Assembly (NCBI RefSeq): GCF_021653995.1
Contig: NZ_JAJJOZ010000002.1
Span: 62,001 to 126,000 of the forward strand
Source of the DNA: Allopusillimonas lactea
GTDB lineage: Bacteria; Pseudomonadota; Gammaproteobacteria; Burkholderiales; Burkholderiaceae_B
DNA length: 64,000 nucleotides
Direction: 5' to 3'
Shown here: positions 41,832-50,878 of the stretch, piece by piece
Layout: the number at the start of each line of letters is the position of its first letter
Numbering within the stretch: the stretch's first letter is position 1
Made by a program: the position numbers and the translations under genes
The notes under the pieces: generated by a model
Told to the model about the DNA's origin: nothing
Database searches by the model: none
The model's input: only the letters and a program-made list of their open reading frames with translations

Positions 41832-41934
41832 GGGCGCATGTATATTTTACAAGTATAGATTTGAATAAATATAGTATTTGTTCGAATAAATGTGGAGTCT
41901 TACCATGGGCTGATCCATAACCCGAGAGGCCGCC
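41832..41934. promoter_or_regulatory. AT-rich divergent region with two GAATAAAT repeats
   Basis: GAATAAAT occurs at 41863-41870 and 41884-41891, 21 bases or two helical turns apart, so a LysR tetramer could contact both on one face. The AT content is far above the surrounding sequence. Both promoters must lie here, but I cannot place the hexamers with confidence. Confidence 0.45.
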
Positions 41935-43644
41935 ATGAATCAACCCGCTCCCCATCACGCCGTGCAAGTGGTCGAACCGGCGTCTAACATTCCCGATTCC
42001 GCCGGCCGGAATCTGTTCGGTGCCGATCCATTTGGGGAGGCCATGCTGCAGGCTTATCTGCCGGCTGACCTGTATGCACACCTGTTGCCGCACTTTACGG
42101 AGCTGGGGCGCTTGGCGGGGTCGACACTGGATGAGCTGGCAGCCGTGGCAGATCGCAATCCTCCTACACTTTCGGTGCGCAATCGCCGTGGCGTGGATGA
42201 GTCGCGCATTGACAAGCACCCGTCCTATGTGGAGTTGGAGCGGTATGCATACAGCCATTTCGGGTTGGCGGCCTTGGCGCACCGCCCGGGTGTATTGGGC
42301 TGGAACGCGCCCATGCCGCCAGCGGCCAAATACGCATTGACGTACCTGTTCGTGCAGGCCGAGTTCGGCCTATGCTGCCCTGTAAGCATGACCGATTCGC
42401 TGGCGCGTACGCTACGTAAGTTTGGCGATCCGGCGCTGGTCGAGCAGGTGCTGCCCCAGGTGGCGGCGCTGGATTTCGATGAGTTGCGCCAAGGGGCGAT
42501 GTTCATGACTGAGCAGGCAGCCGGCTCGGACGTGGGCGGTACGCAGGCGCAGGCTGAAGCCCAGCCGGATGGCGGGTGGCGGCTGTATGGCGATAAATGG
42601 TTTTGCTCGAACCCCGATGCTGGCTTTGCCATGGTGCTGGCGCGCAGTGAGCCGGTGGAAGGGCTGGCGGGCGTGTCCCTGTTTCTGCTGCCCCGTGACC
42701 TGCCCGACGGCACGCATAATCACTACCGCATTTTGCGCCTGAAAGACAAGCTGGGCACGCGGTCCATGGCTAGCGGTGAGATTCGCCTGGAGGGTGCGCA
42801 CGCGTGGCTGGTGGGTGAGCGCGGGCGCGGTTTTCAGCAGATGGCGGATATGGTCAACAATTCACGCTTGTCCAACGGCATGCGTGCAGCGGGGCTGATG
42901 CGTCGCGCGGTAGCCGAGGCGATGTATGTTGCTCGCAACCGGCGCGCCTTTGGTAAGCTGCTTGTCGAGCTGCCTTTGATGAAGCGCCAGTTGGCCAAGA
43001 TGATCGTCAGCGCCGAGCAGGCCCGTTCGGTGATGTTCCAGACAGCACTGGCGCTGGAGAAGGCGGATACAGGTGATGCGCAAGCCAAGTCGCTGGCGCG
43101 CATTCTCACACCGCTGATCAAGTTCCGCGCCTGCCGGGATGCGCGCAAAGTGACGGGCGACGCCATGGAAGTTCGCGGCGGTTGCGGCTATATCGAAGAG
43201 TGGATAGAGCCTCGGCTTATGCGCGATGCGCATCTAGGGTCGATCTGGGAAGGCACCAGCAATATCGTGGCGCTCGATGTCCTGCGAGCCGTGCGGCGCA
43301 ATAACTGTCTGCCCGCCTTGCGCACACATGTGGAACGTTTGCTGGAAGAGGGTAAGCCTTGCAGCGAAGCGCTGGCCGCGTTGCAGCGCGACAGTATAGA
43401 AAAGGCCTTTGCGCTGGCCCTGCACGCGGCGCCGGATGCCAATTCGCCGCTCGCGCGGCAGGCGGCATCGGCGTTGTACAACGTGGTGTCGCTGGCTGCC
43501 ATGCGCTGGGAGGCCACCCGGCCTGGTCTGGCCGCCCGCGGCAGGCTGGCCGATATGGTGCTGGTGCACAAGCTGGCACCCTATGACCCTTGCGCGGCGA
43601 CGGAAGATACCGGCCTGGACGAACTGCTGCATGAGGCCGGTTGA
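41935..43644 (+). CDS. acyl-CoA dehydrogenase, AidB-like long form
   Basis: A 569-residue flavoprotein of the acyl-CoA dehydrogenase superfamily, most like the AidB group: a long N-terminal domain with ADRNPPTLSVRNRRGVDESR, MFMTEQAAGSDVGGTQAQAE as the FAD-binding segment, RNRRAFGKLLVELPLMKRQL, and IWEGTSNIVALDVLR with Glu439 in the base position. AidB protects DNA in enterobacteria, but relatives in catabolic clusters act as ordinary dehydrogenases. Co-location with a Bug receptor and a CoA-transferase favours a catabolic role: oxidation of a CoA ester made from an imported acid. Confidence 0.88.
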   Translation: MNQPAPHHAVQVVEPASNIPDSAGRNLFGADPFGEAMLQAYLPADLYAHLLPHFTELGRLAGSTLDELAAVADRNPPTLSVRNRRGVDESRIDKHPSYVELERYAYSHFGLAALAHRPGVLGWNAPMPPAAKYALTYLFVQAEFGLCCPVSMTDSLARTLRKFGDPALVEQVLPQVAALDFDELRQGAMFMTEQAAGSDVGGTQAQAEAQPDGGWRLYGDKWFCSNPDAGFAMVLARSEPVEGLAGVSLFLLPRDLPDGTHNHYRILRLKDKLGTRSMASGEIRLEGAHAWLVGERGRGFQQMADMVNNSRLSNGMRAAGLMRRAVAEAMYVARNRRAFGKLLVELPLMKRQLAKMIVSAEQARSVMFQTALALEKADTGDAQAKSLARILTPLIKFRACRDARKVTGDAMEVRGGCGYIEEWIEPRLMRDAHLGSIWEGTSNIVALDVLRAVRRNNCLPALRTHVERLLEEGKPCSEALAALQRDSIEKAFALALHAAPDANSPLARQAASALYNVVSLAAMRWEATRPGLAARGRLADMVLVHKLAPYDPCAATEDTGLDELLHEAG

Positions 43645-43771
43645 AGGCGGGTGATACTCGCATCCCACACGGGGCAACGCACCCTGTGTACCCAAGGCGC
43701 GTGCCTGGGCGTATGGCGCTGGCCGTACGACCACCTGGGCCGTCCACGACAACATCAAGGAGACAAACATC

Positions 43772-44752
43772 ATGTTCAAAAAACTGCTGACGGCTGTTGC
43801 CGTCGCGGCTGTGACGCTGGCAGCGGCCGTACCTGGCCACGCGGCCGAGGCTTATCCAGATCAACCCATCCGGCTGATCGTGCCATTTCCGCCTGGGGGG
43901 CCGACCGACGCAATGGCCCGCCGGCTTGCCGAAGGTTTGGTCAAGCCGTTGGGGCAGACAGTAATCGTGGAGAACAAGGCGGGCGCTGGTGGCAACATCG
44001 GTGCCGAATACGTAGCCAATGCCAAGCCCGACGGCTACACGCTGCTATTCGGTACCTCGGGTCCGTTGGCCATCAACATCAGCCTGTACAAGAAGCTGGG
44101 CTACGATCCGCGCACCAGCTTTGCACCGATCGTACGCATCGGCTACCTGCCTAATATTCTGGTGGTCAACCCCAAGGTGCCGGCCAAAGACCTGAAGGAG
44201 CTAGTGCTCTACGCCAAGGCGCATCCCGATACGCTGAGCTTTGCGTCCTCGGGCAACGGTGCGTCGTCGCATTTGGCCGGCGTGCTTTTCAATGAGCTGG
44301 CGGGCACGAAGATCCTGCATGTGCCCTACCGCGGCACGGGGCCGGCGCTCAATGATTTGCTGGGCGGCCAGGTGTCTATGGCCTTCACCGATATCCTGAC
44401 CGCGCTGCCGCACATCAAGAGCGGCACGCTGCGCCCCATAGGTTTGGCCACCGCCCAGCGCTCGCCCGTGCTGCCGGATCTGCCCACCCTGGCCGAACAA
44501 GGGCTCAATGGCTACGACGTCAGCGTCTTTTTTGGCATCGTTGCCCCCAAGGATACGCCCGCGGCGGTGGTTCAGAAACTGAATGCTGCCTTCAACCAGG
44601 CCATGTCGGATCCCGAAATCCAGAAGACATTGTCCGCGCAGGGGATTGTGCGCGCCGACGATACGACGCCCGAAGGTCTGGCAACCTTCATTGCCCAGGA
44701 AGTGGATAAATGGAGCAAAACGATCAAGTCGGCACACATCGCCTTGAACTGA
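43772..44752 (+). CDS. Bug-family (tripartite tricarboxylate receptor) periplasmic binding protein
   Basis: A 326-residue Bug protein with a signal peptide ending near residue 25 (PGHAA, then EAYPDQP). The signatures IRLIVPFPPGGPTDAMARRL, VENKAGAGGNIGAEYVANAK and KPDGYTLLFGT are present. AAGGAG precedes the start. No TctAB transporter genes are near. Its operon partners predict that the ligand is an acid converted to a CoA ester and then dehydrogenated. Confidence 0.92.
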   Translation: MFKKLLTAVAVAAVTLAAAVPGHAAEAYPDQPIRLIVPFPPGGPTDAMARRLAEGLVKPLGQTVIVENKAGAGGNIGAEYVANAKPDGYTLLFGTSGPLAINISLYKKLGYDPRTSFAPIVRIGYLPNILVVNPKVPAKDLKELVLYAKAHPDTLSFASSGNGASSHLAGVLFNELAGTKILHVPYRGTGPALNDLLGGQVSMAFTDILTALPHIKSGTLRPIGLATAQRSPVLPDLPTLAEQGLNGYDVSVFFGIVAPKDTPAAVVQKLNAAFNQAMSDPEIQKTLSAQGIVRADDTTPEGLATFIAQEVDKWSKTIKSAHIALN

Positions 44753-44883
44753 CCGAAAGCCGCCGGGTTGGCATGGGCGATGGCCGATGATCGCCCGGTT
44801 GGCCGCATGATGAGTGAATCGACTGCAGTGCTGTGCATGCCTGTTGCCGTGCGGCACTGCTTATGTATTGAGCGGAGCGACTG

Positions 44884-46044
44884 ATGAACCAAACGACCGA
44901 AACGCACGGTGCCCTGCATGGCTGCAAGGTCGTGGACCTTTCCCGCGTGCTGGGCGGCCCTTACTGCACACAGATCCTGGCTGACCATGGCGCGGAGGTG
45001 CTCAAGATAGAGCCACCGGCGGGCGATGAGACGCGCGGCTGGGGGCCGCCGTTTCTGAATGGTACGGCCTCTTACTTTCTGGGCGTCAACCGCAATAAAT
45101 ATGGCCTGTCGGTAGACTTATCGCAGCCGGATGGGCAGGCGTTCCTGAAGGCGCTGCTGACGGACGCCGATGTGCTTGTGGAAAACTTCAAGCCGGGCAC
45201 GCTGGAAAAATGGGGTCTGGGCCCTGACGTGTTGCGCGAGGCATTCCCGCGCCTGGTGCATTGCCGCATCAGCGGCTTTGGCGCCGACGGCCCGCTGGGC
45301 GGCCTGCCAGGCTATGACGCCTGCGCCCAGGCCATGTGCGGGCTCATGAGCGTAAACGGCGAAGCGGATGGCCCGCCGACGCGGGTGGGCCTGCCAGTGG
45401 TGGATATGGTGACGGGCCTGAACGCGGCGGTGGCGATCCTGATGGCGATCAATGAGCGTCAGCGCAGCGGCCTGGGGCAGTTTCTGGACATCACCCTGTT
45501 TGACTGTGCGATCTCGCTGCTGCACCCTCACGCGGCCAATTACTTTTTGAGTGGCAAGGTGCCGGGCCGCACTGGCAACGCGCATCCCAACATCGCGCCG
45601 TATGAGTCGTTCGCCACGCGCGTGGGCGAGATATTCTTGGCCGTGGGCAACAATCGCCAGTTTGCCCTCCTGGCGCAGGTGCTGGGCCAACCCGGGCTGA
45701 GCCAGGACGTGCGCTTTCTGGACAATGCAGATCGTCTGGCCAACCGGCCCGCGCTGCGCGAGGCCCTGGGCGCCCTGCTGGCCGGCCATGACGCCGCCGA
45801 GCTTGCGCAGGCGCTGCTGCGCAAGGGCGTGCCCGCCGCGCCCATCTTGAATGTAGAGGAGTTGCTTCAACATCCGCATACACAGCATCGTGGGATGGTG
45901 CTTGAATCGGGCGAATATCGTGCGATTGGCTCGCCCATCAAGCTGTCTCGCACGCCCGCCACACTGCGCCACCTGCCACCGGCGCTGGGGGAGCACACAG
46001 AAGCCATCCGCGCACGCACAACCCTTAAAGCATCTGATAGATAG
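44884..46044 (+). CDS. class III CoA-transferase (CaiB/BaiF/Frc family)
   Basis: A 386-residue CoA-transferase. VVDLSRVLGGPYCTQILADH and GAEVLKIEPPAGDETRGWGP are the CoA-binding start, and the catalytic Asp145 is in PGYDACAQAMCGLMS. The C-terminal part includes KGVPAAPILNVEELLQHPHT, typical of the family. It lies 131 bases after the Bug gene on the same strand. It would move CoA from a donor such as succinyl-CoA to the imported acid. The substrate cannot be named; family members act on carnitine, oxalate, bile acids, mesaconate and others. Confidence 0.9.
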   Translation: MNQTTETHGALHGCKVVDLSRVLGGPYCTQILADHGAEVLKIEPPAGDETRGWGPPFLNGTASYFLGVNRNKYGLSVDLSQPDGQAFLKALLTDADVLVENFKPGTLEKWGLGPDVLREAFPRLVHCRISGFGADGPLGGLPGYDACAQAMCGLMSVNGEADGPPTRVGLPVVDMVTGLNAAVAILMAINERQRSGLGQFLDITLFDCAISLLHPHAANYFLSGKVPGRTGNAHPNIAPYESFATRVGEIFLAVGNNRQFALLAQVLGQPGLSQDVRFLDNADRLANRPALREALGALLAGHDAAELAQALLRKGVPAAPILNVEELLQHPHTQHRGMVLESGEYRAIGSPIKLSRTPATLRHLPPALGEHTEAIRARTTLKASDR

Positions 46045-46146
46045 AAAGCTTGCGGGCACGCATTACGCGGCGGTGCGTGCAATGCATGCCTGTTGCAAAG
46101 CGCTTGCAGGCTGCGGTGTCGAGCGGCCAGTGGATGGGGGCAGCGC

Positions 46147-46168
46147 CCGCCAGCGGGCGCGCTGGCGG
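46147..46168. terminator. probable bidirectional terminator between CoA-transferase and hemB genes
   Basis: CCGCCAGC (46147-46154) pairs with GCTGGCGG (46161-46168) around a 6-base loop. There is no U tract, but the dyad lies between convergent genes in an otherwise featureless gap. Confidence 0.45.
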
Positions 46169-46199
46169 TTGGCGAACTGCACCGATCGGCGACGCCAGC

Positions 46200-47213
46200 T
46201 TACTGCGCCTTGAGCAGCTTGGCCGCCTCGATGGCGAAGTAGGTAAGGATGCCGTCGCCACCCGCCCGTTTGAATGCGAGCAGGGACTCCATCATCACCT
46301 TGTCGTGGTCGAGCCAGCCATTGTTGCTGGCGGCCTTGATCATGGCGTACTCGCCGCTGACCTGATAGGCATAGGTGGGCAAGCCAAAGGCGTTCTTGAC
46401 CTCGCGCAGCACGTCCAGATAGGGCATGCCTGGCTTGACCATAACCATGTCGGCGCCTTCACGGATGTCGGCTGCGACCTCGCGCAGGGCCTCAAGGCGG
46501 TTGGCCGGATCCATCTGGTAGGTGAACTTGTTGGACTTGCCCAGATTGGCGGCCGAGCCCACGGCGTCGCGGAACGGGCCGTAGAAGGCGCTGGCGTACT
46601 TGGCCGAGTAGGCCATGATGCGTGTGTAGATATGGTTATCGGCCTCGAGCGCTTGGCGAATGGCGCCGACGCGCCCATCCATCATGTCGCTGGGGGCGAC
46701 GATATCGACGCCGGCCTGGGCCTGCACCAGAGCCTGGCGGGTGAGGATCTGCACCGTGGGCTCGTTGAGGACATAGCCATTGGTGTCGATCACGCCATCT
46801 TGCCCGTGGCTGGTGTAAGGATCGAGCGCGACGTCGGTGAGCACGCCCAATTCGGGAAAGTGTTTTTTGAGTGATGCCACAACGCGTGGCATCAGGCCCT
46901 CGGGGTTGGTGGCCTCGATGCCGTCTGGCGTCTTGAGCGAGGCATCAATCACCGGGAAGAGTGCCAGTACGGGTATGCCCAACGCCATGCATTCTTCTGC
47001 CACCTTGAGCACTGTGTCGGGCGAATAACGCACGATGCCGGGCATGGACGGGACGGGCTCCAGCACGCCCTGGCCCTCGCGCACGAATACTGGATAGATC
47101 AGGTCACTGGTGGTGAGTACGTTCTCGCGAACCAGGCGGCGCGAGAACTCATCGCGGCGGTTGCGGCGCAGTCGGGTGACGGGAAAGTCGGTGTGGGGCA
47201 GGAAAGCGGTCAT
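46200..47213 (-). CDS. hemB: delta-aminolevulinic acid dehydratase (porphobilinogen synthase)
   Basis: A 337-residue enzyme that condenses two aminolevulinate molecules to porphobilinogen in haem synthesis. TRLRRNRRDEFSRRLVRENV begins the protein; the two active-site lysines are in MAYSAKYASAFYGPFRDAVG and MVMVKPGMPYLDVL. The start overlaps the engB stop by 4 bases, so the two are coupled. It feeds haem to the cytochrome genes that lie divergently. Confidence 0.97.
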   Translation of the reverse strand: MTAFLPHTDFPVTRLRRNRRDEFSRRLVRENVLTTSDLIYPVFVREGQGVLEPVPSMPGIVRYSPDTVLKVAEECMALGIPVLALFPVIDASLKTPDGIEATNPEGLMPRVVASLKKHFPELGVLTDVALDPYTSHGQDGVIDTNGYVLNEPTVQILTRQALVQAQAGVDIVAPSDMMDGRVGAIRQALEADNHIYTRIMAYSAKYASAFYGPFRDAVGSAANLGKSNKFTYQMDPANRLEALREVAADIREGADMVMVKPGMPYLDVLREVKNAFGLPTYAYQVSGEYAMIKAASNNGWLDHDKVMMESLLAFKRAGGDGILTYFAIEAAKLLKAQ

Positions 47214-47833
47214 GGCACTACCTTGGGTGAAATCCAGTTTTCGATTTGTTGCGTTGCTTCTTCCAGGCCGATGCGTTCGGTGGCGGAAAATGGCAGGGCG
47301 TTCAGGGCACCAATATCGGCCAGCTCTTTGCGTACGCGCTGCACAGCCTTGATGCGCTGGCCATAGGGCAGTTTATCCGCTTTCGTGAGCAGGGCGAGTA
47401 CGGGGCGGCCAGACGGCGCCACCCAGTCCGCCAAGCGGCGGTCCAGCGTCGTGACACCGCGTCGGATGTCGATCAGCATGACAATGCCGGCCAGAGAAGG
47501 CCGCGCGCGCAGGTATTCACCCAGCACGTCGGCCCATTCTTCACGCGCCTCGCGGGCGACGGATGCATAGCCATAGCCAGGCAGATCGACCAGAAAGCCC
47601 AGAAAGGCGCCGGGTTCGACGGGATCGGGGATGCCGAACATATTGATCAGGCGCGTGCGGCCCGGCGTTTTGCTGGAAAAGGCCAGCCGACGCTGATTGG
47701 TGAGCACGTTGATGGCAGATGATTTGCCCGCATTGGAGCGGCCCACGAAGCAGACTTCGGCCGTGGTGGGCGGAGGAAGCTGATCGAGTCGGGCAGCCGA
47801 CGTGGTAAAAGTAGCGCGGTGCAGAATGGACAC
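47210..47833 (-). CDS. engB: ribosome-assembly GTPase EngB/YsxC, GTG start
   Basis: A 207-residue GTP-binding protein required for late 50S assembly. G1 is GRSNAGKSSAIN, G3 DLPGYGYA and G4 LLTKADKL. The frame is open to an ATG at 47884, but that ATG lies next to the promoter -10 sequence; the GTG at 47833 gives the usual N-terminus SILHRATFTTSAARLDQLP. It is the first gene of the engB-hemB operon. Confidence 0.92.
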   Translation of the reverse strand: MSILHRATFTTSAARLDQLPPPTTAEVCFVGRSNAGKSSAINVLTNQRRLAFSSKTPGRTRLINMFGIPDPVEPGAFLGFLVDLPGYGYASVAREAREEWADVLGEYLRARPSLAGIVMLIDIRRGVTTLDRRLADWVAPSGRPVLALLTKADKLPYGQRIKAVQRVRKELADIGALNALPFSATERIGLEEATQQIENWISPKVVP

Positions 47834-47871
47834 GTAGTAGATCCAGAGGCGGTTTGTTTCAACCGCTATTG

Positions 47872-47877
47872 TATAAT
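47872..47877. promoter_or_regulatory. shared -10 region between engB and cytochrome c4 genes
   Basis: TATAAT (perfect consensus on the plus strand) overlaps TATACAAT on the minus strand (47870-47877 region), so both divergent genes may use -10 elements in the same place. Neither -35 region is convincing. Confidence 0.35.
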
Positions 47878-47973
47878 CGCGCATTTGAAACTGTTGCGTC
47901 TTTTCCCCGGTTGCGCATTTTAGGCGTCTCTCGGTTGCGAAATGGCGTCGTTACCGTGGTGTCTTGGCACCTT

Positions 47974-48002
47974 GATCGTCCATCGATCGTCCGTCGATCG
48001 TC
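47974..48002. repeat. three 11-base tandem repeats with GATCGTC core upstream of cytochrome c4
   Basis: GATCGTC occurs at 47974-47980, 47985-47991 and 47996-48002, spaced by exactly 11 bases, ending just before the GAGG ribosome binding site. This is about one helical turn per unit. It could be a slippage product or a protein site. Confidence 0.75.
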
Positions 48003-48011
48003 GAGGTATTC

Positions 48012-48713
48012 ATGAAGCACATGCTTTCCAGTATTGTCATGGCCAGCGGCTTACTGCTGGGTTCTTCGCTCGTTGCCACGGCGTGGGCCGCTGGTGCGCA
48101 GGGCGCCCCCAAGCCCGATGCGGCCAAAGGCGAGCAGTTGTACACCAACGGTGACCCGGCGCGCGGTATCCTGGCCTGTGTATCCTGTCACGGCGCGGGC
48201 GGAAACAGCGTCATTCCGCTCAATCCCAACCTGGCTGCCATGCCGCATGAGTACATCACCAAGCAGTTGGTCGATTTTGCGCCCAAGGGTGACACCGCAC
48301 CCGCGCGTGGCGGTGCAAACGGCGCGCCGTCTGTCATGACGCCTTTCGCGTCGGCCCTGAACGAGCAAGACAGGCAGAACATTGCGCTGTATCTGGCTCA
48401 GCAGCCGCTGGATCCCGCCACTGCGGCCACTGCCACTAAAGAGGCAACCATGGAACGCGGCCAGAAGATCTGGCGCGGCGGCCTGCCCGACCGCGGCGTA
48501 CCTGCCTGCGCGGGCTGCCACTCAGCCAACGGCGCCGGCCTGCCGGCCAGCTATCCCCGCCTTTCCGGCCAGCATGTCGAGTACCTTGCCACCCAACTCA
48601 AGCTGTTCCGCAGCGGCGAACGCAAGAACAACGACGTCATGACTGCCATCGCCGACCGCATGTCTGATGCCGACATCGCGGCGGTGGCCGACTACGCAGC
48701 CGGCCTGCGCTAG
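48012..48713 (+). CDS. cytochrome c4 (dihaem c-type cytochrome)
   Basis: A 233-residue periplasmic electron carrier. A signal peptide of about 27 residues ends near AWA. Two haem-attachment motifs are present, CVSCH at 56-60 and CAGCH at 166-170, in two homologous domains; the second domain ends with VMTAIADRMSDADIAAVADY, which provides the axial Met. Cytochrome c4 passes electrons to terminal oxidases. It lies directly before resB and ccsA, which encode the System II maturation machinery it needs. Confidence 0.95.
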   Translation: MKHMLSSIVMASGLLLGSSLVATAWAAGAQGAPKPDAAKGEQLYTNGDPARGILACVSCHGAGGNSVIPLNPNLAAMPHEYITKQLVDFAPKGDTAPARGGANGAPSVMTPFASALNEQDRQNIALYLAQQPLDPATAATATKEATMERGQKIWRGGLPDRGVPACAGCHSANGAGLPASYPRLSGQHVEYLATQLKLFRSGERKNNDVMTAIADRMSDADIAAVADYAAGLR

Positions 48714-48774
48714 GCACGCATCCGCGCCGTGGGCGCGCAGGCCCGGCCTGATGCCGGGCCAAAACGTACCAACC

Positions 48775-48807
48775 AAGGGGAGGCTGAAGCCGGCGCTCCC
48801 CTTTTTT
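48775..48807 (+). terminator. terminator of cytochrome c4, ending one base before the resB start
   Basis: AAGGGGAG (48775-48782) pairs with CTCCCCTT (48796-48803) and a run of T ends at 48807. The stem takes up the only purine-rich ribosome-binding-like sequence upstream of resB. Confidence 0.75.
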
Positions 48808-48808
48808 C

Positions 48809-50869
48809 ATGAAGCTTCGATCTGTGTCTCAATCTTCTCACACGCGGCGTATTGGCCCCGATCTGATCGAACTGCTGGGTTCCATGCGGTTTGCGGTCAG
48901 CCTGTTGGTGTTTATCTGCGTGGCCAGTCTGATCGGCACGGTATTGCAGCAGAATCAGCCCGCCAATACCTATATTGATCGCTTCGGGCCATTCTGGTTC
49001 GAGGTATTCGACAAGTTCTCGATTTGGCAGATTTACAACAGTTGGTGGTTTCTGCTGATCATGACGTTTCTGGTGGTGTCCACCACCATTTGCGTGTTGC
49101 GCAACGCGCCCAAAATGCTGCGCGATGCGCGCACTTTCCGCGAGTACGTGCGCGCCAGCAGCTTGCGCGCTTTTCATCATCGCGTCGAGGCCGACTCTGG
49201 CCTGGCGCCTGATGCCGTGCTGGAACGCGCGCAGGGGTGGCTGCGCGCCAATGGTTATCGCTACAAGGTGCGCCGCGACGAGGCAGGCATGATGCTGGCC
49301 GCCAAGAAGGGGGGCGCTAATCGTTTGGGCTACATTTTTGCGCATACTGCAATCGTGGTGATCTGCCTGGGCGGCCTGCTTGACAGCGAGCTACCCGTGC
49401 GCATCCAGGCATGGTTGGGCGGCAAATCGCCGATCACCCAGAATATGCTGATCTCCGAAGTGCCAGAAAGCGGCCGGCTGCCAGCCGCCAATCCGAGCTT
49501 TCGCGCCAATATGATGGTGCCCGAGGGTTCCCGCAGCAGCACAGCCATTGTCACCGTCGACAACGGCGTATTGGTGCAGCCGCTGCCGTTCACGCTGAAG
49601 TTGGACAAGTTCCTGGTGGACTACTATTCCACCGGGATGCCCAGCAGCTTCAAGAGTGAGGTGGAGGTCACCGACCCTCAATCCGGCGACAGCTTCCGCC
49701 GCACGATCGAAGTCAATGAGCCGCTGCGCTACAAGGGCGTGACAGTGTATCAATCGGGTTTTGACGACGGCGGCAGCAAGCTGCGGCTTACCGGATACCC
49801 GCTGGTGGGGCCCGGCAGCGCACCCTTTGATGTGAGCGGTATCGTGGGCGAGGGCGCCGAGATCACGCCCACCGGCCAAGCCAAGACCGGGCCATTGCAG
49901 GTGAAGTTTACAGGCTTGCGCGTCATCAACGTGGAAAACCTGGGGACAGGCGAGGCGCCTCAGGCCAAACCCATGATGGAGCATGTGGCGGCCGTAACAG
50001 GCAGCGCGGCGGGCAGCAAGAACGAGAACCTTATTAACGTGGGCCCCAGTGTGCAGTACAGCATCACGGGCGCAGACGGGCAGTCGCATGAGTTTACGTC
50101 GTATATGCTGCCGATGACGCTCGACGACTCGTTGGTGTTTCTGGTGGGGGTGCGCAGGTCCGCCGCCGAACCGTTCCGCTACGTGCGCATCCCCGCAGAT
50201 GAAAAAGGCTCGATGCGAGAGTTCATGCAATTGCGCGCCGCGCTGGCCAACCCGGCGCTCGTGGATGCCGCTGCACGGGGTTTCGCCGCGCGCAATGCCA
50301 ATGGCACTCTGCAGGCCCCATTGCTTGAAAAGGCGGCCAAGGGCGCCTTGGATGCCTTCCGTACCGAGGGCTTTGACGGCATTATCGCGCGCGTGCCCGA
50401 ACAGGAGCGAGAGCGGGTGTTGGGTTTCGCGGTCCCCATGATTCAGTTGTCTTTGGCCCAATTGCGCGATATCGTAAGGGAGCAGAACGGGCTCCCGCCG
50501 ATCGATACCGCAGGCGACGGGGCTATTGCGGCAGACCGCTGGGTGCAAAGCGCACTGCTGGCGCTGGCCAACCTGCCCGATTTCCCCGCACCGGTGCTCA
50601 TGACACTGACGTCGTTCGAGCATGTTCAGGCCAGTGTCTTCCAGGTTGCGCGCAGTCCGGGCAAGAATACGGTGTATCTGGGCAGCCTTTTCCTGATCAT
50701 CGGTATCTTTACTATGTTCTATGTGCGCGATCGGCGGATCTGGATCTGGATCCGTCGGCGTGACGAGGGCAGCGGGCTGCTGGCGGCGATGACCTCCCAG
50801 CGCCGCACGCTCGATTTCAATCACGAGTTCGAGCGCTTCCGCGAGGCTTTCAAGCGCATCGTTACCTGA
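48809..50869 (+). CDS. resB: cytochrome c biogenesis protein ResB (CcsB in System II nomenclature)
   Basis: A 686-residue membrane protein with three N-terminal transmembrane segments (MRFAVSLLVFICVASLIGTV; WWFLLIMTFLVVSTT; AHTAIVVICLGGLLD), a large periplasmic domain, and a C-terminal segment (NTVYLGSLFLIIGIFTMFYV). With CcsA it exports and attaches haem to apocytochromes. The ATG at 48809 comes two bases after a terminator U tract and has no accessible ribosome binding site, so the start deserves checking; GTG 48824 and ATG 48884 are in-frame alternatives, but the N-terminal residues before the first helix look normal. Confidence 0.93.
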   Translation: MKLRSVSQSSHTRRIGPDLIELLGSMRFAVSLLVFICVASLIGTVLQQNQPANTYIDRFGPFWFEVFDKFSIWQIYNSWWFLLIMTFLVVSTTICVLRNAPKMLRDARTFREYVRASSLRAFHHRVEADSGLAPDAVLERAQGWLRANGYRYKVRRDEAGMMLAAKKGGANRLGYIFAHTAIVVICLGGLLDSELPVRIQAWLGGKSPITQNMLISEVPESGRLPAANPSFRANMMVPEGSRSSTAIVTVDNGVLVQPLPFTLKLDKFLVDYYSTGMPSSFKSEVEVTDPQSGDSFRRTIEVNEPLRYKGVTVYQSGFDDGGSKLRLTGYPLVGPGSAPFDVSGIVGEGAEITPTGQAKTGPLQVKFTGLRVINVENLGTGEAPQAKPMMEHVAAVTGSAAGSKNENLINVGPSVQYSITGADGQSHEFTSYMLPMTLDDSLVFLVGVRRSAAEPFRYVRIPADEKGSMREFMQLRAALANPALVDAAARGFAARNANGTLQAPLLEKAAKGALDAFRTEGFDGIIARVPEQERERVLGFAVPMIQLSLAQLRDIVREQNGLPPIDTAGDGAIAADRWVQSALLALANLPDFPAPVLMTLTSFEHVQASVFQVARSPGKNTVYLGSLFLIIGIFTMFYVRDRRIWIWIRRRDEGSGLLAAMTSQRRTLDFNHEFERFREAFKRIVT

Positions 50870-50878
50870 GAGGTTTAT

